Shown here: positions 1-8,723 of the stretch, in pieces
Layout: each line of letters begins with the position of its first letter
Position numbering within the stretch: position 1 is the stretch's first letter
Source: Sphingomonas naasensis
GTDB taxonomy: Bacteria > Pseudomonadota > Alphaproteobacteria > Sphingomonadales > Sphingomonadaceae
Direction of reading: 5' to 3'
Assembly: GCF_004792695.1 (NCBI RefSeq)
Contig: NZ_SRXU01000006.1
Coordinates: forward strand, 124,001-188,000
DNA length: 64,000 bases
The notes under the pieces: generated by a model
Database searches by the model: none
Told to the model about the DNA's origin: nothing
The model's input: the letters and a program-made list of their open reading frames with translations, nothing else
Translations under genes and position numbers: made by a program

Positions 1-1
1 G

Positions 2-463
2 CTCAAATCGGCGCTCGATACCGCGACGCGCGAGGGCCTGCCGCATTACCGCGTGCTTCAGCCCGAATATAATCTGGTCAGCCGCCACAAATTCGAGGGC
101 GAGCTCGAGGATCTGTGCATCGCGCACAATATCGGGGTGGTGCCCTATTACGGCCTCGCCTCGGGCTTCCTCACCGGCAAATATCGCAGCGAGGCCGATT
201 TCGGCAAAAGCGTGCGCGGCGGCCGGATGGCGGCGTTCCTCGAAGGCAAGGGCGGTGCGGTGCTCGCGGCGATGGACGCAGTCGCCGCCGAGACCGGTGC
301 CAGCCACGCCCGCATCGCGCTCGCCTGGCTGACCGCGCAGGACGGCGTCACCGCGCCGATCGCCAGCGCGACCTCGATCGAGCAGCTCGACGAGCTGATC
401 GGAGCCTGGGACGTGACGCTGAGCAAGGACCAGCTCGACCGGCTGACGGCGGCGGGGGTGTAG
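2..463 (+). CDS. Aldo/keto reductase, C-terminal part (5' end outside window)
   Basis: The reading frame is already open at the left edge, so only about 153 C-terminal residues are visible and the true start is outside the window. The segment EYNLVSRHKFEGELEDLC, followed by GVVPYYGLASGFLTGKY and a late ASHARIALAWLTAQ...PIASATS stretch, is typical of the second half of the TIM barrel of aldo/keto reductases. In this family the late region lines the NADPH pocket. The protein is presumably cytosolic and reduces an aldehyde or ketone, but no substrate can be read from the C-terminus alone. A 120-bp palindromic repeat begins three bases after the stop codon and may end transcription. Confidence 0.85.
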   Translation, partial: LKSALDTATREGLPHYRVLQPEYNLVSRHKFEGELEDLCIAHNIGVVPYYGLASGFLTGKYRSEADFGKSVRGGRMAAFLEGKGGAVLAAMDAVAAETGASHARIALAWLTAQDGVTAPIASATSIEQLDELIGAWDVTLSKDQLDRLTAAGV

Positions 464-465
464 AA

Positions 466-585
466 ATCCTCCCCCGCAAGGGGGAGGTGGCATGCGCAGC
501 ATGACGGAGGGGGCGGAATCACTGAGCGCAGTGATTCCGCCCCCTCCGTCGCTTTCAGCGACACCTCCCCCTTGCGGGGGAGGAT
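466..585. repeat. 120-bp palindromic intergenic repeat, copy 1
   Basis: The outer arms at 466-488 and 563-585 are perfect 23-bp inverted repeats. Inside them a second dyad of about 22 bp is interrupted only by small self-complementary bulges, so nearly the whole element can fold into one hairpin or cruciform. Related elements occur at 2290-2421 and 20495-20623, with a single arm at 30202-30224. It lies between two plus-strand genes and could act as an mRNA 3'-end stabiliser or attenuator. Confidence 0.85.
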
Positions 586-642
586 TGGGAACAGCCAGCA
601 CCGCTCCCGCATTCTCCTGCCAATGCGTTCGGCGATTCCCCA

Positions 643-1413
643 ATGACCACCACCCGCTGGCCCACCCGGCTGTGGCTCGTCCGGCACGGCCAGAGCGCCG
701 GTAACGTCGCGCGCGATCTTGCGCATGCGTCGGGCGAGCATCGCATCGCGATCGACATTCGCGACGTCGACGTGCCGCTCTCCGAGCTCGGCTCCGCCCA
801 GGCCAGGGCGCTCGGCCGCTGGTTCGCGCGGGGCGAGGGCAATGGCCGGCCCGACGTGCTCCTCGCCTCGCCCTATCTCCGCGCCCGCGAGACCGCGCGC
901 ATCTTTCGCGACGCCGGCGGCGCCGACGCGGACGAGAAGGTGTGCGCCGACGAGCGCCTGCGCGAGAAGGAGTTCGGCATCCTCGACGGGCTGACCAGCG
1001 CCGGCATCCGCGCGGTCCAGCCCGAACAGGCCGAGTTCCGCCGGCTGCTCGGCAAATTCTATCACCGCCCGCCCGGCGGCGAGAGCTGGTGCGACGTGAT
1101 CTTCCGACTGCGCTCGCTGATGGACACGGTCTCGCTCCATTATGCCGGCCGCGAGGTGATGATCGTCGCGCATCAGGTGGTGGTGCTGTGCCTCAGATAC
1201 ATCATCGAGAATCTGTCCGAGGCCGAGATCCTCGCGATCGACAAGGCGGGCGACGTCGCCAATTGCTCGGTCACCGAATATGTCCATGACCCGGATGCGG
1301 GCAAGGACGGCGGACTGGTGCTCGCGCGCTACAATGTCACGGCGCCGGTCGACGAGGATCCCGTGGCCGAAACCACCTCGGCGCCGGACGCGATGGTGGC
1401 GGCGCGGGGATGA
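643..1413 (+). CDS. Histidine phosphatase family protein (phosphoglycerate-mutase-like)
   Basis: This 256-residue cytosolic protein begins with RLWLVRHGQSAGN, the RHG signature that holds the phospho-accepting histidine (about residue 10). A later EKEFGILDGL block follows, and VMIVAHQVVVL supplies the second catalytic histidine. The family transfers or hydrolyses phosphate on sugars, nucleotides or small metabolites; the substrate here cannot be predicted. The next gene overlaps it by four bases (ATGA at 1410-1413), which suggests translational coupling with the NAD(P)HX dehydratase and perhaps a shared metabolite-repair role. The ATG at 643 has only a weak Shine-Dalgarno sequence. Confidence 0.88.
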   Translation: MTTTRWPTRLWLVRHGQSAGNVARDLAHASGEHRIAIDIRDVDVPLSELGSAQARALGRWFARGEGNGRPDVLLASPYLRARETARIFRDAGGADADEKVCADERLREKEFGILDGLTSAGIRAVQPEQAEFRRLLGKFYHRPPGGESWCDVIFRLRSLMDTVSLHYAGREVMIVAHQVVVLCLRYIIENLSEAEILAIDKAGDVANCSVTEYVHDPDAGKDGGLVLARYNVTAPVDEDPVAETTSAPDAMVAARG

Positions 1414-2285
1414 CGCCGCTCGACGCCGACTGGCTCGCCGCGCACCCCCTGCCCGAGCCCCCCGAAGACACCGACAAGAACAGCCGTGGGCGCGTGCTCG
1501 TCGCCGGCGGATCGGAGATCGTGCCGGGCGCGCTCCGCCTCACCGGCGAGGCGGCCCTGCGCGCCGGCGCGGGCAAGCTCCAGCTCGCCACGGTCGAACG
1601 CGTCGCGCCGCATCTCGGCGTCCTCGTCCCCGAGGCTGCGATCTTCGGACTTCCGGCCAATGACGCGGGCGAACTCGGCGACGCGGCCGGCGAGCGGCTG
1701 TGCGGCTATCTCGATCGCTGCGACACGCTGGTGCTCGGGCCCGGCACCGGCGCGGAGGCGCCCGGCACGGCGATTCTCGCCCCGGTGGTCGCGGAGCCGC
1801 GCGGCGCGCTGTCTCTGGTGCTCGACGCCGCGATGATTCACGCCGCGGCGGATTTGGCCACTGCGATCCATGCGCATCAGGGCCGCATAGTGCTCACCCC
1901 ACACCCCGGCGAGATGGCCGGGCTGATGGGCTGCGAGGATATGCGGATCGCGCAGGACCCCGCCGGCATCGCGCAGGAAGCCGCGCGGCGGTTCAACGCG
2001 ACGGTGGTGCTCAAGGGACCGGAGACGTGGATCGCCTGTCCGGGCGAAGGGCTGCTCCGCTATCCCGGCGGCGGCCCCGGGCTCGCCACCGGCGGATCGG
2101 GCGACGTGCTCGCCGGGATCATCGGCGGACTGATGTCGCGCGGCGCCGAGCCGCGCGCCGCCGCGGCTTGGGGCGTCTGGCTCCATGGCGAGGCCGGCAA
2201 AAGGCTGGCCGCGCGGATCGGCCCGCTCGGCTTCCTCGCCCGCGAGCTGCCCGGCGAGATCCCCGGGCTGCTGGCGCATCCTTGA
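1410..2285 (+). CDS. nnrD: ADP-dependent NAD(P)H-hydrate dehydratase (stand-alone domain)
   Basis: This 291-residue protein belongs to the carbohydrate-kinase-like (CARKD/YjeF C-terminal) fold that dehydrates damaged NADHX and NADPHX back to NAD(P)H using ADP. Supporting motifs in order are GRVLVAGGSE near residue 30, LTPHPGEMAGL near 165, VLKGPETWI near 200 and the nucleotide-binding GLATGGSGDVLAGIIGGL near 225-245. The usual N-terminal epimerase domain (NnrE) is absent, so it must be encoded elsewhere. It starts inside the stop codon of the phosphatase gene. A palindromic repeat separates it from the convergent GFA gene. Confidence 0.9.
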   Translation: MTPLDADWLAAHPLPEPPEDTDKNSRGRVLVAGGSEIVPGALRLTGEAALRAGAGKLQLATVERVAPHLGVLVPEAAIFGLPANDAGELGDAAGERLCGYLDRCDTLVLGPGTGAEAPGTAILAPVVAEPRGALSLVLDAAMIHAAADLATAIHAHQGRIVLTPHPGEMAGLMGCEDMRIAQDPAGIAQEAARRFNATVVLKGPETWIACPGEGLLRYPGGGPGLATGGSGDVLAGIIGGLMSRGAEPRAAAAWGVWLHGEAGKRLAARIGPLGFLARELPGEIPGLLAHP

Positions 2286-2289
2286 CCCG

Positions 2290-2421
2290 ATCCTCCCTCG
2301 CGAAGCGGGGGAGGTGGCAGGCGCAGCCTGTCGGAGGGGGCGCCTCCGCGAGCCACGTCGCTGGCGGAGAGGCCCCCTCCGTCGCCTTCGGCGCCACCTC
2401 CCCCGGTTCCCGGGGGAGGAT
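2290..2421. repeat. Palindromic intergenic repeat, copy 2
   Basis: This 132-bp element shares the outer arm ATCCTCCC...GGGGGAGGT and the inner GGAGGGGGC/GCCCCCTCC dyad with copy 1, but its loop differs and the pairing is less perfect. It sits between two convergent genes (stops at 2285 and 2432), where a strong hairpin could serve as a bidirectional terminator. Confidence 0.8.
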
Positions 2422-2431
2422 TTTCGTGCCT

Positions 2432-2836
2432 TCAAAGATAGCTTGTCACCGCGGGCGGCTGCCACCAGGCATTGTTGCGGCCGTCGCCATAGTTGACCGG
2501 GGCCGCGGCGAGCTCCTCGTCGGTTGCGTCGTCGAGCGAACCGAGCTGGACCGACACGAACGCCCCACCGATCTGGGGTACGTCGCCGGTGCTGAACGGC
2601 GCGCAGCCGCAATTGCTGCAGAAGCGGTGGCTGCCCTGCCCCGTGCCGAACGAATAGTCGCTGAGAACCTCTTCGCCGCTGAGCAGCCGAAAGGCTTCGG
2701 GCTTGAGCAGCGCGCCCCAGTTACGCCGCTTCGTGCAGATCGAGCAATTGCATTTGCCCGTCCCCGCGGCGAGATCGATCTCGGCTTCGAAGCGCACCGC
2801 GCCGCAATGGCAGCTGCCATGATAGGTTTTGAGCAT
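2432..2836 (-). CDS. GFA-family (CENP-V/GFA domain) zinc protein
   Basis: This 134-residue protein has the cysteine pattern of the glutathione-dependent formaldehyde-activating (GFA) fold: SCHCGAVRF near residue 8, CNCSICTKR near 30 and HRFCSNCGCAPF near 70. Family members bind zinc with these cysteines and have been linked to glutathione adducts, but for most of them the reaction is unproven, so only the fold is claimed. The gene is divergent from a WYL regulator. The 85-bp spacer holds a perfect 15-bp inverted repeat, making this gene a likely target of that regulator. Confidence 0.88.
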   Translation of the reverse strand: MLKTYHGSCHCGAVRFEAEIDLAAGTGKCNCSICTKRRNWGALLKPEAFRLLSGEEVLSDYSFGTGQGSHRFCSNCGCAPFSTGDVPQIGGAFVSVQLGSLDDATDEELAAAPVNYGDGRNNAWWQPPAVTSYL

Positions 2837-2867
2837 CGTCTGTCTCCCTTGGAATGCGGGAGTGACT

Positions 2868-2911
2868 TACTGCCATGCTGCTGCCAGCATGATGTCAGCA
2901 GCATGGCAGTA
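2868..2911. promoter_or_regulatory. Perfect 15-bp inverted repeat between GFA gene and WYL regulator
   Basis: TACTGCCATGCTGCT at 2868-2882 is repeated as its exact reverse complement at 2897-2911 with a 14-nt spacer. The right arm ends 10 bp before the regulator start and the left arm is about 30 bp from the GFA start. This position suits an operator controlling both genes. A transcript hairpin masking the regulator's ribosome-binding site is also possible. Confidence 0.6.
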
Positions 2912-2921
2912 GGGCCCGGAA

Positions 2922-3614
2922 ATGCGCAAAGCCGATCGCCTGTTCCAGATCGTCCAGATTCTCCGCCGCACGACACGGCCGGTGACCGCCGACGCGATCG
3001 CCGCCGAGCTGGAGACCTCGAAACGCTCGGTCTATCGCGACATCGCCGCGCTGATCGGCCAGCGCGTGCCGATCCGCGGCGAGGCCGGGATCGGCTATGT
3101 CCTCGAAGGCGGTTTCGACTTGCCGCCGCTGATGCTCACCGCCGACGAGATCGACGCGGTGGCGCTCGGGGCGCAATGGGTCGCCGGCCACGCCGATCCG
3201 GCGCTCGCCCGCGCCGCGCGCGACGTGCTCGCCAAGGTCGCAGCGGTGCTGCCCGAAGAAATGCGCGGCTTTCTCGAGGATCCCGCTGCGCGGACCCCGC
3301 CCGCGTGGGACTCCGCCGCGGATCGGGTCGATGCATCGCAACTGCGCGCCCAGATCCGGGCGGGCCGCAAGGTCGCGATCCGCTATACCGATCTCGCCGG
3401 CGCGCGCACCGAGCGGACCGTCTGGCCGCTGGTGATCGGCTATCTCGACGCGGTGCGCGTGCTGATCGGCTGGTGCGAGATGCGCGCGGGTTTCCGCAGC
3501 TTCCGCCTCGACCGGATCGACGCCGTCGAGCTGCTCGACACCCGCATCCCGATCGATCCGGCGACGCTGCGCCGGCAATGGCGCAGCAGCCTGAACGCCC
3601 CCGCGAACCATTGA
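2922..3614 (+). CDS. YafY-type HTH-WYL transcriptional regulator
   Basis: This 230-residue regulator starts with a winged helix (RKADRLFQIVQILRR...VTADAIAAELETSKRSVYRDIAAL, residues 2-47), typical of the HTH_11 domain. A WYL-type ligand-sensing domain occupies the second half (for example AIRYTDLAGARTERTVWPL near residue 152 and FRSFRLDRID near 190). Such proteins usually respond to small ligands or nucleic acids; the signal here is unknown. It faces the GFA gene across a perfect dyad, suggesting local control and autoregulation. The start lies immediately after the dyad. Confidence 0.88.
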   Translation: MRKADRLFQIVQILRRTTRPVTADAIAAELETSKRSVYRDIAALIGQRVPIRGEAGIGYVLEGGFDLPPLMLTADEIDAVALGAQWVAGHADPALARAARDVLAKVAAVLPEEMRGFLEDPAARTPPAWDSAADRVDASQLRAQIRAGRKVAIRYTDLAGARTERTVWPLVIGYLDAVRVLIGWCEMRAGFRSFRLDRIDAVELLDTRIPIDPATLRRQWRSSLNAPANH

Positions 3615-3949
3615 GGCATTCGCCGAATCAGCCGGCATGAAAACGTTATCTTACGCAATTGATACCGGTATCATATTTCGTAAGATATTGATTTATCGAC
3701 TAACTAATTCACAACCTCGTGGTTGCCGCAGAGCCAGCTTGCCGCTAACATCATGCTACCGGTGTCTATGGAGCCATCGGAACAGACGGCCGCCAAGGCC
3801 GCGCCGAACGAGGAGAGGCAGCCTCGGGTCCTGCGGCGGCGAGCGATCGCCGGCGGCGCCCGGGTGCGCGGCGGAGCCGCGCGACTCTCCCGAACGATCA
3901 TGCTGGCGAGGCGACCGCATCAAGGGCGGCGCCTGCGAACGGGAGGGGA
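3615..3949 (+). promoter_or_regulatory. 335-bp upstream region of the carbohydrate locus with nested dyad operator
   Basis: No convincing gene lies here. TGATACCGGTATCA (3660-3673) is a perfect even palindrome with a central CG, the shape of LacI-family operators. It is nested in an outer 9-bp inverted repeat, TATCTTACG (3647-3655) and CGTAAGATA (3679-3687). The stretch is much richer in A+T than its surroundings, as expected for a promoter. About 260 bp separate the dyad from the receptor start, so the mRNA probably has a long leader. No LacI gene is present in the window. GGGAGGGG just before 3950 is the ribosome-binding site of the receptor. Confidence 0.55.
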
Positions 3950-6900
3950 ATGATGATCAAGAAATATGCAACCGCAGCCACGCTGCGCACCGGCGCGTCC
4001 TTCGCCGTGCTGGCGCTTGCCGCGGCATGGAGCAGCGCCGCGGCGGCACAGGACGCCGCGCCCGTCGCACCGGCCGGCGAGCAGGTGGCCTCGGCCGACG
4101 ATGTCGCCGCGCAGGACGAGATCACCGTCACCGGCTATCGCGCCTCGCTGCGCAGCGCGATCCGCGAGAAGCGCGACGCGACCGTCCAGATCGACGCGAT
4201 TAACGCCGAGGACATCGCCGACTTCCCCGACACCAACCTCGCCGAATCCTTGCAGCGGCTTCCCGGCGTGTCGATCGACCGCGACAATGGCGAGGGCCGC
4301 ACGATCACCGTCCGCGGGCTCGGCGGCGACTTCAACCGCACCCGCCTGAACGGGCTCGAGGCGCTGTCGACCGCGGGCGCCAACGACGCCGGCACCAGCC
4401 CCAATCGCAGCCGCGCGTTCGACTACAACACCTTCGCCTCCGAGCTGTTCAGCTCCTTGAAGGTCCAGAAGACGCCCTCGGCCGAGACGGACGAAGGCTC
4501 GCTCGGCGCGACGATCGATCTGCAGACCGGCCGCCCGTTCGACTATAAGGATACCGCGTTCGCGCTCTCGGGCGAGGGCAGCTATCAGCAGAACAGCAGG
4601 AAGTGGAATCCGCGCATCTCGGGGCTCGCCTCGAAGCGCTTCTTCGGCGGCTCGATGGGCTTCCTCGTCTCGGGCGCGTGGAGCAAGTCGAGCAACGAGC
4701 TCGACCAATATCGCCGCGCCCCGGGCCAGGCCGACTTCCTCTATCGCAACTCGGATTTTCTCGGGAACGAGAACCCGCAGCGCGCCGGCTTCGCGGCGCC
4801 GACCGGTACCAGCTTCGGCAGCGTCGTCACCAATCCCGAGGCGATCGCGGCGATGACCGGATCGGATCCGGCCGCCTATGCCAAGCTCTATCCGGGCGCG
4901 CCGTACAACACCGCCGGCCGTTTCGACGATTCGCTGGTGCGCATCCCCGCGCTCGCCGCGATCGAGCAGCAGGACGTCCGCAACGAGCGCCTCGGCCTGA
5001 CCGCCTCCTATCAGTGGCAGATCAGCGACCGCACCCTGCTCAGCATCGACGGCGCCTATTCGCGCTTCTGGAACCAGAGCACCTACAACCAGGTCTCGTC
5101 GGTCGGCCTCAACCGCAACAACACCAACGCGACCTACAACACCGCGACCAACTCGATCACGCCGGTGGCTGCCCGCGCGCTCTACCCGGGCCTGTGCACG
5201 CCCGCCGCGGACAGCGACCTCGCGCCGTCGCAGGATTGCGGCCAGCAGCTCTACGGGACGACGCCGGCCTTTGCGACGGCGTATAATTCCGCCGGGGTGC
5301 TCGCGCCGTCGATCCTCGGCAATGCGGCGGTGGTCCCGGGCGGCACCACGCCGGCGAACGCGACGATCTTCAGCGTCAATCCGTTCAACCTCGATCCCTA
5401 TGACTATTACAACAACCCCGGCTCGGTCGGGTATATTCCGAGCGCGAACCGGCTGGCGTTCCGCGGCGCGCTGATCGGGCGCCCGGCAGTCGAGCTGCTC
5501 GACGCCAACGTCACCAACGGCCTCGCCGACTATCTGGTGATGCGCAATGTCGACTTCCGCTCGGCGGCGGACCAATCGACCTACACCACCAAGTTCAAGC
5601 AGGGCTCGATCAACCTGCAGCACGCCTTTTCGGACGTGTTCAAGACCGAGATCACCGCGGGCATGTCCGAATCGACCAACGCCACGCAGGGGCTGCTCGT
5701 CGAGTTCAACCGCATGGATTCGCAGGGGTCGTTCGTCTACGACGAGCGCGGCGGCGGCTCGATGCCCAAGATCGATCTCGGCTTCGACGCGGCCAATCCA
5801 GCGAATTGGGAAGTCGTGAAGGGCTTCTCGGCGATCCGCCACTATCAGCGCTTCGTCAAGAACACCTACAAGCAGGCCAAGATCGACTTCGACTGGCAAG
5901 CCAATGACGAGTTCAACCTCGGCTTCGGCGCCAATCTGCGCAAATACACGTTCGACACCTCGCTCTACGAGCGCAACAACGACCTGCTCAATCCGACGCT
6001 GCGCGAGGCCGGCGTCACCACCGCCAGCGTCAGCCGCACGATCAATTTCGGGCAGGGGCTCAACGTCCCCGACGGCACGCTGACCAGCTTCATCGCGCCG
6101 AGCATCGCGGCGTTCGACAATCTGTTCGACTTCACCTGCAACTGCGTCAACAAATGGGGCGACTGGCGCCTCACCAACAAGCGCAACGGCGGCCGCGAGA
6201 ATTTCGGCGTCGAGGAGACCGACACCGGCTTCTACTTCCAGGCCGACTGGAACAGCGAGATCTTCGGCCGGCCGTTCCGCGGCAATGCCGGCACCCGCAT
6301 CGCGATCACCGACGTGACCTCGACCGGCTCGACCACCGCCGGCCGGCCGATCGTCGGCACCAATCGCTACACCGATTATCTACCCTCGGTGAACGTGGTG
6401 TACGAGCCGGTCGACAATCTGCTCGTCCGCCTCTCGGCATCGAAGGTGATGGCACGTCCGCTGCTCGGCAATCTCGCGCCGACGATCACCGCGATCTCGA
6501 TCCCCAACACCGGCGCGACCGCGGGCGCGACGCTGACGGTCGGCAATCCCAAGCTCAAGCCGTTCCGCTCGACCAATTTCGACGCCAGCGTCGAATGGTA
6601 TTTCGCGCCGGGCGGCCTGCTGTCGTTCGCGGCGTTCCGCAAGGAGATCGACAGCTTCCCGCAGACGATCTTCTTCTCGGCGCCGCTCTCGACCTTCGCC
6701 GACGCCGAGTCGATCGCGGCGATCCGCGCGCAGTTCACCAACGCGCAGCAGCTCGCCTATATCGACGGCAATTACGACTTCCAGGCGCGCCAGTTCGCCG
6801 ACGCGCCGGGCGGCTGGCTGCAGGGCATCGAAGCCAGCTTCCAGATGGACTTCACCTTCCTGCCCGGCCTGTTCAAGAATTTCGGCGCGCAGCTGAACTA

Positions 6901-7402
6901 CACGCACATCGATTCGGAGCTGAACTACATCCTCGATCCGGGCTCGGCGACCGCGCCGCGGACGATCGGCAAGGGGCCGTTCATCGGCGTCTCGCCCGAC
7001 GCGGTCAACGCGACGCTCTATTACGAGAGCAAGCCGTTCCGCGCGCGCGTCTCGGTCGCGCATCGCAAGGGCTACAGCACCGCCTATCCCATCGCGGCAG
7101 GCTCGTGCAGCCCGGGCATCATCCCGCCGGTTTCGGCCAACCCCGGCACGGTGGCCGGCAACAACGCCCCTGGCGGCTATTGCACCGGCCCGCTGATCAA
7201 CGACTTCGTGTTCAGCAAATCGACCACCAATGTCGACGCGTCGATGAGCTTCAACTTCACCGACTGGGTGTCGCTGTCGCTCGAGGGCTTGAACCTCACC
7301 AACCAGACCAGCGATCGCTACGCCTATGAGGGGCAGAACGCCGTGACCCAATATGCCAGCTCGGGACGCATCTTCCGCGCCGGCGTGCGCTTCCGCTTCT
7401 GA
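3950..7402 (+). CDS. TonB-dependent outer-membrane receptor (Xanthomonas/Caulobacter type)
   Basis: This is a 1150-residue outer-membrane importer. A signal peptide (about residues 1-34, ending in AAAAQ) is followed by a TonB-box-like EITVTGYRASLRSAI segment. A plug domain follows (DFPDTNLAESLQRLPGVSIDRDNGEGRTITVRGLG), and then a long beta-barrel that ends in FRAGVRFRF with the terminal aromatic typical of such barrels. The length and plug sequence fit the subfamily that imports plant oligosaccharides in Xanthomonas, Caulobacter and sphingomonads. Four hydrolase/esterase genes follow directly, so the likely cargo is oligomers of rhamnogalacturonan or its side chains. The start at 3950 has a strong Shine-Dalgarno; a second ATG follows at 3953. 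Confidence 0.93.
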   Translation: MMIKKYATAATLRTGASFAVLALAAAWSSAAAAQDAAPVAPAGEQVASADDVAAQDEITVTGYRASLRSAIREKRDATVQIDAINAEDIADFPDTNLAESLQRLPGVSIDRDNGEGRTITVRGLGGDFNRTRLNGLEALSTAGANDAGTSPNRSRAFDYNTFASELFSSLKVQKTPSAETDEGSLGATIDLQTGRPFDYKDTAFALSGEGSYQQNSRKWNPRISGLASKRFFGGSMGFLVSGAWSKSSNELDQYRRAPGQADFLYRNSDFLGNENPQRAGFAAPTGTSFGSVVTNPEAIAAMTGSDPAAYAKLYPGAPYNTAGRFDDSLVRIPALAAIEQQDVRNERLGLTASYQWQISDRTLLSIDGAYSRFWNQSTYNQVSSVGLNRNNTNATYNTATNSITPVAARALYPGLCTPAADSDLAPSQDCGQQLYGTTPAFATAYNSAGVLAPSILGNAAVVPGGTTPANATIFSVNPFNLDPYDYYNNPGSVGYIPSANRLAFRGALIGRPAVELLDANVTNGLADYLVMRNVDFRSAADQSTYTTKFKQGSINLQHAFSDVFKTEITAGMSESTNATQGLLVEFNRMDSQGSFVYDERGGGSMPKIDLGFDAANPANWEVVKGFSAIRHYQRFVKNTYKQAKIDFDWQANDEFNLGFGANLRKYTFDTSLYERNNDLLNPTLREAGVTTASVSRTINFGQGLNVPDGTLTSFIAPSIAAFDNLFDFTCNCVNKWGDWRLTNKRNGGRENFGVEETDTGFYFQADWNSEIFGRPFRGNAGTRIAITDVTSTGSTTAGRPIVGTNRYTDYLPSVNVVYEPVDNLLVRLSASKVMARPLLGNLAPTITAISIPNTGATAGATLTVGNPKLKPFRSTNFDASVEWYFAPGGLLSFAAFRKEIDSFPQTIFFSAPLSTFADAESIAAIRAQFTNAQQLAYIDGNYDFQARQFADAPGGWLQGIEASFQMDFTFLPGLFKNFGAQLNYTHIDSELNYILDPGSATAPRTIGKGPFIGVSPDAVNATLYYESKPFRARVSVAHRKGYSTAYPIAAGSCSPGIIPPVSANPGTVAGNNAPGGYCTGPLINDFVFSKSTTNVDASMSFNFTDWVSLSLEGLNLTNQTSDRYAYEGQNAVTQYASSGRIFRAGVRFRF

Positions 7403-7409
7403 TCGGAGC

Positions 7410-8723
7410 ATGGCCGGGCCCGCCGAACGCTCCGTCCCTCCCATCGGCCGGGACGACCCTCGATTCGATCGACGGTCGCTCCTCGCCGGGGGATTGCTGC
7501 TCGGCGGGCTGACGCTCGGCGGAGCGGCGCAGGGGCAGGATCCGCCCTACGGCCCCGCCCCGCTCGCCGGCGGGCAGCTCGATCCCAAAGGCGACGACAG
7601 CGGGCGGATCGTGCCGGCGCCGGCCAAGGGCTATTGGCCCTATTCAGGGCTGAGCGGGCCGGGCCGCAAGCCCGGCAAGGACAGCGCCGGCGGCGGCTGG
7701 GTCTCGGGGCTGCCCAATGTCCGCTACAAGGGGCCGGGCACGCCGCGCTACCCGATCGCGCCATGGGACAATTCGGACGGCGGCGCGGCGGTGACGGCAG
7801 GATTGCTGCCCGCGATCCGACCGCTCCACGACGTCCATATCCGCGACACGATCGTCTGCCTCGGCGGCGACGGCCATTATTACATGACCGGCTCGACCGG
7901 CGACAATATCTGGGCGGTCAATGACGGCGTCGAGCTGTGGCGCTCGAAGGACCTGAAAAACTGGACGTATCTCGGCCTCGTCTGGAGCATCGAGCGCGAC
8001 GGCGGCTGGGAGCGCAACTGGCGGATGCGCAAGGGCGTCCCCTTCCGCGCGCTCTGGGCCCCCGAGATCCATTTCATCCGCGGCAATTACTTCATCGTCC
8101 ATTCGATGAGCCGAGCCGGCGTCGCGATCCTGAAGAGCAGCACCGGCAAGCCCGAAGGCCCCTATGTCCACGCCTTCTCGCCCGACAAGCCGCTGCGCGG
8201 CGGGATCGACGCGACGCTGTTCGAGGATGACGACGGATCGGTGTGGTTCACGCTCGGCTCGGCCGACGAGATCGTGAAGCTCAACGACGATCAGAGCGGC
8301 TTTACCGGGGGCTGGCAGAAGATGATCGCGGTCGAGGGAGAATATGACTTCGACCCGAACCATCATCGCAAGGAATGCGCGACCAAGGGATACGCGCATT
8401 TCGGCTATGAAGGCGCGACGATGTTCAAGCGCAACGGCGTCTATTATCTCGGCGTGGTCGATCGCTACGAGGGCCGCTATTCCTTCGCGATGTGGATGTC
8501 GGACAAGCCGACCGGGCCGTGGCGCCATCGCCACGAGGGCCCGCCCTGCTGCGGCGGCGGCAATTTCCTGCGCGACAAGCGGGGCGATTGGTGGGTGACC
8601 TTCTTCGGCAATGACGAGGCCAGCCCGTTTCGCGAGAAGCCCGGCCTCGTCCGCGTCGACTTCGCGCCCGACGGCCGGGTGATCGTCGCGCGCGACCAGC
8701 CTTTCGCGAGGGCTATCGCATGA
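7410..8723 (+). CDS. Glycoside hydrolase family 43 protein, Tat-exported
   Basis: This 437-residue enzyme starts seven bases after the receptor stop. Residues 18-45 ([15 protein letters not shown]...) form a twin-arginine signal, so it should be exported folded. The catalytic five-bladed propeller follows: [21 protein letters not shown] near 145, a WAPEIHF block near 220, [17 protein letters not shown] near 265 and [17 protein letters not shown] near 330. These carry the Asp/Asp/Glu trio expected for GH43 arabinofuranosidases, xylosidases and galactosidases. Specificity is not readable, but the neighbours favour pectin side chains. It overlaps the GH95 gene by ATGA. Confidence 0.87.
   Translation: MAGPAERSVPPIGRDDPRFDRRSLLAGGLLLGGLTLGGAAQGQDPPYGPAPLAGGQLDPKGDDSGRIVPAPAKGYWPYSGLSGPGRKPGKDSAGGGWVSGLPNVRYKGPGTPRYPIAPWDNSDGGAAVTAGLLPAIRPLHDVHIRDTIVCLGGDGHYYMTGSTGDNIWAVNDGVELWRSKDLKNWTYLGLVWSIERDGGWERNWRMRKGVPFRALWAPEIHFIRGNYFIVHSMSRAGVAILKSSTGKPEGPYVHAFSPDKPLRGGIDATLFEDDDGSVWFTLGSADEIVKLNDDQSGFTGGWQKMIAVEGEYDFDPNHHRKECATKGYAHFGYEGATMFKRNGVYYLGVVDRYEGRYSFAMWMSDKPTGPWRHRHEGPPCCGGGNFLRDKRGDWWVTFFGNDEASPFREKPGLVRVDFAPDGRVIVARDQPFARAIA

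Noticed and set aside
3723..3953. 76-codon frame ending in an ATGA overlap with the TonB receptor start
   Set aside because: The overlap looks attractive, but the product is Arg/Ala-rich, has no signal or domain, and the region contains the operator and leader; probably untranslated.
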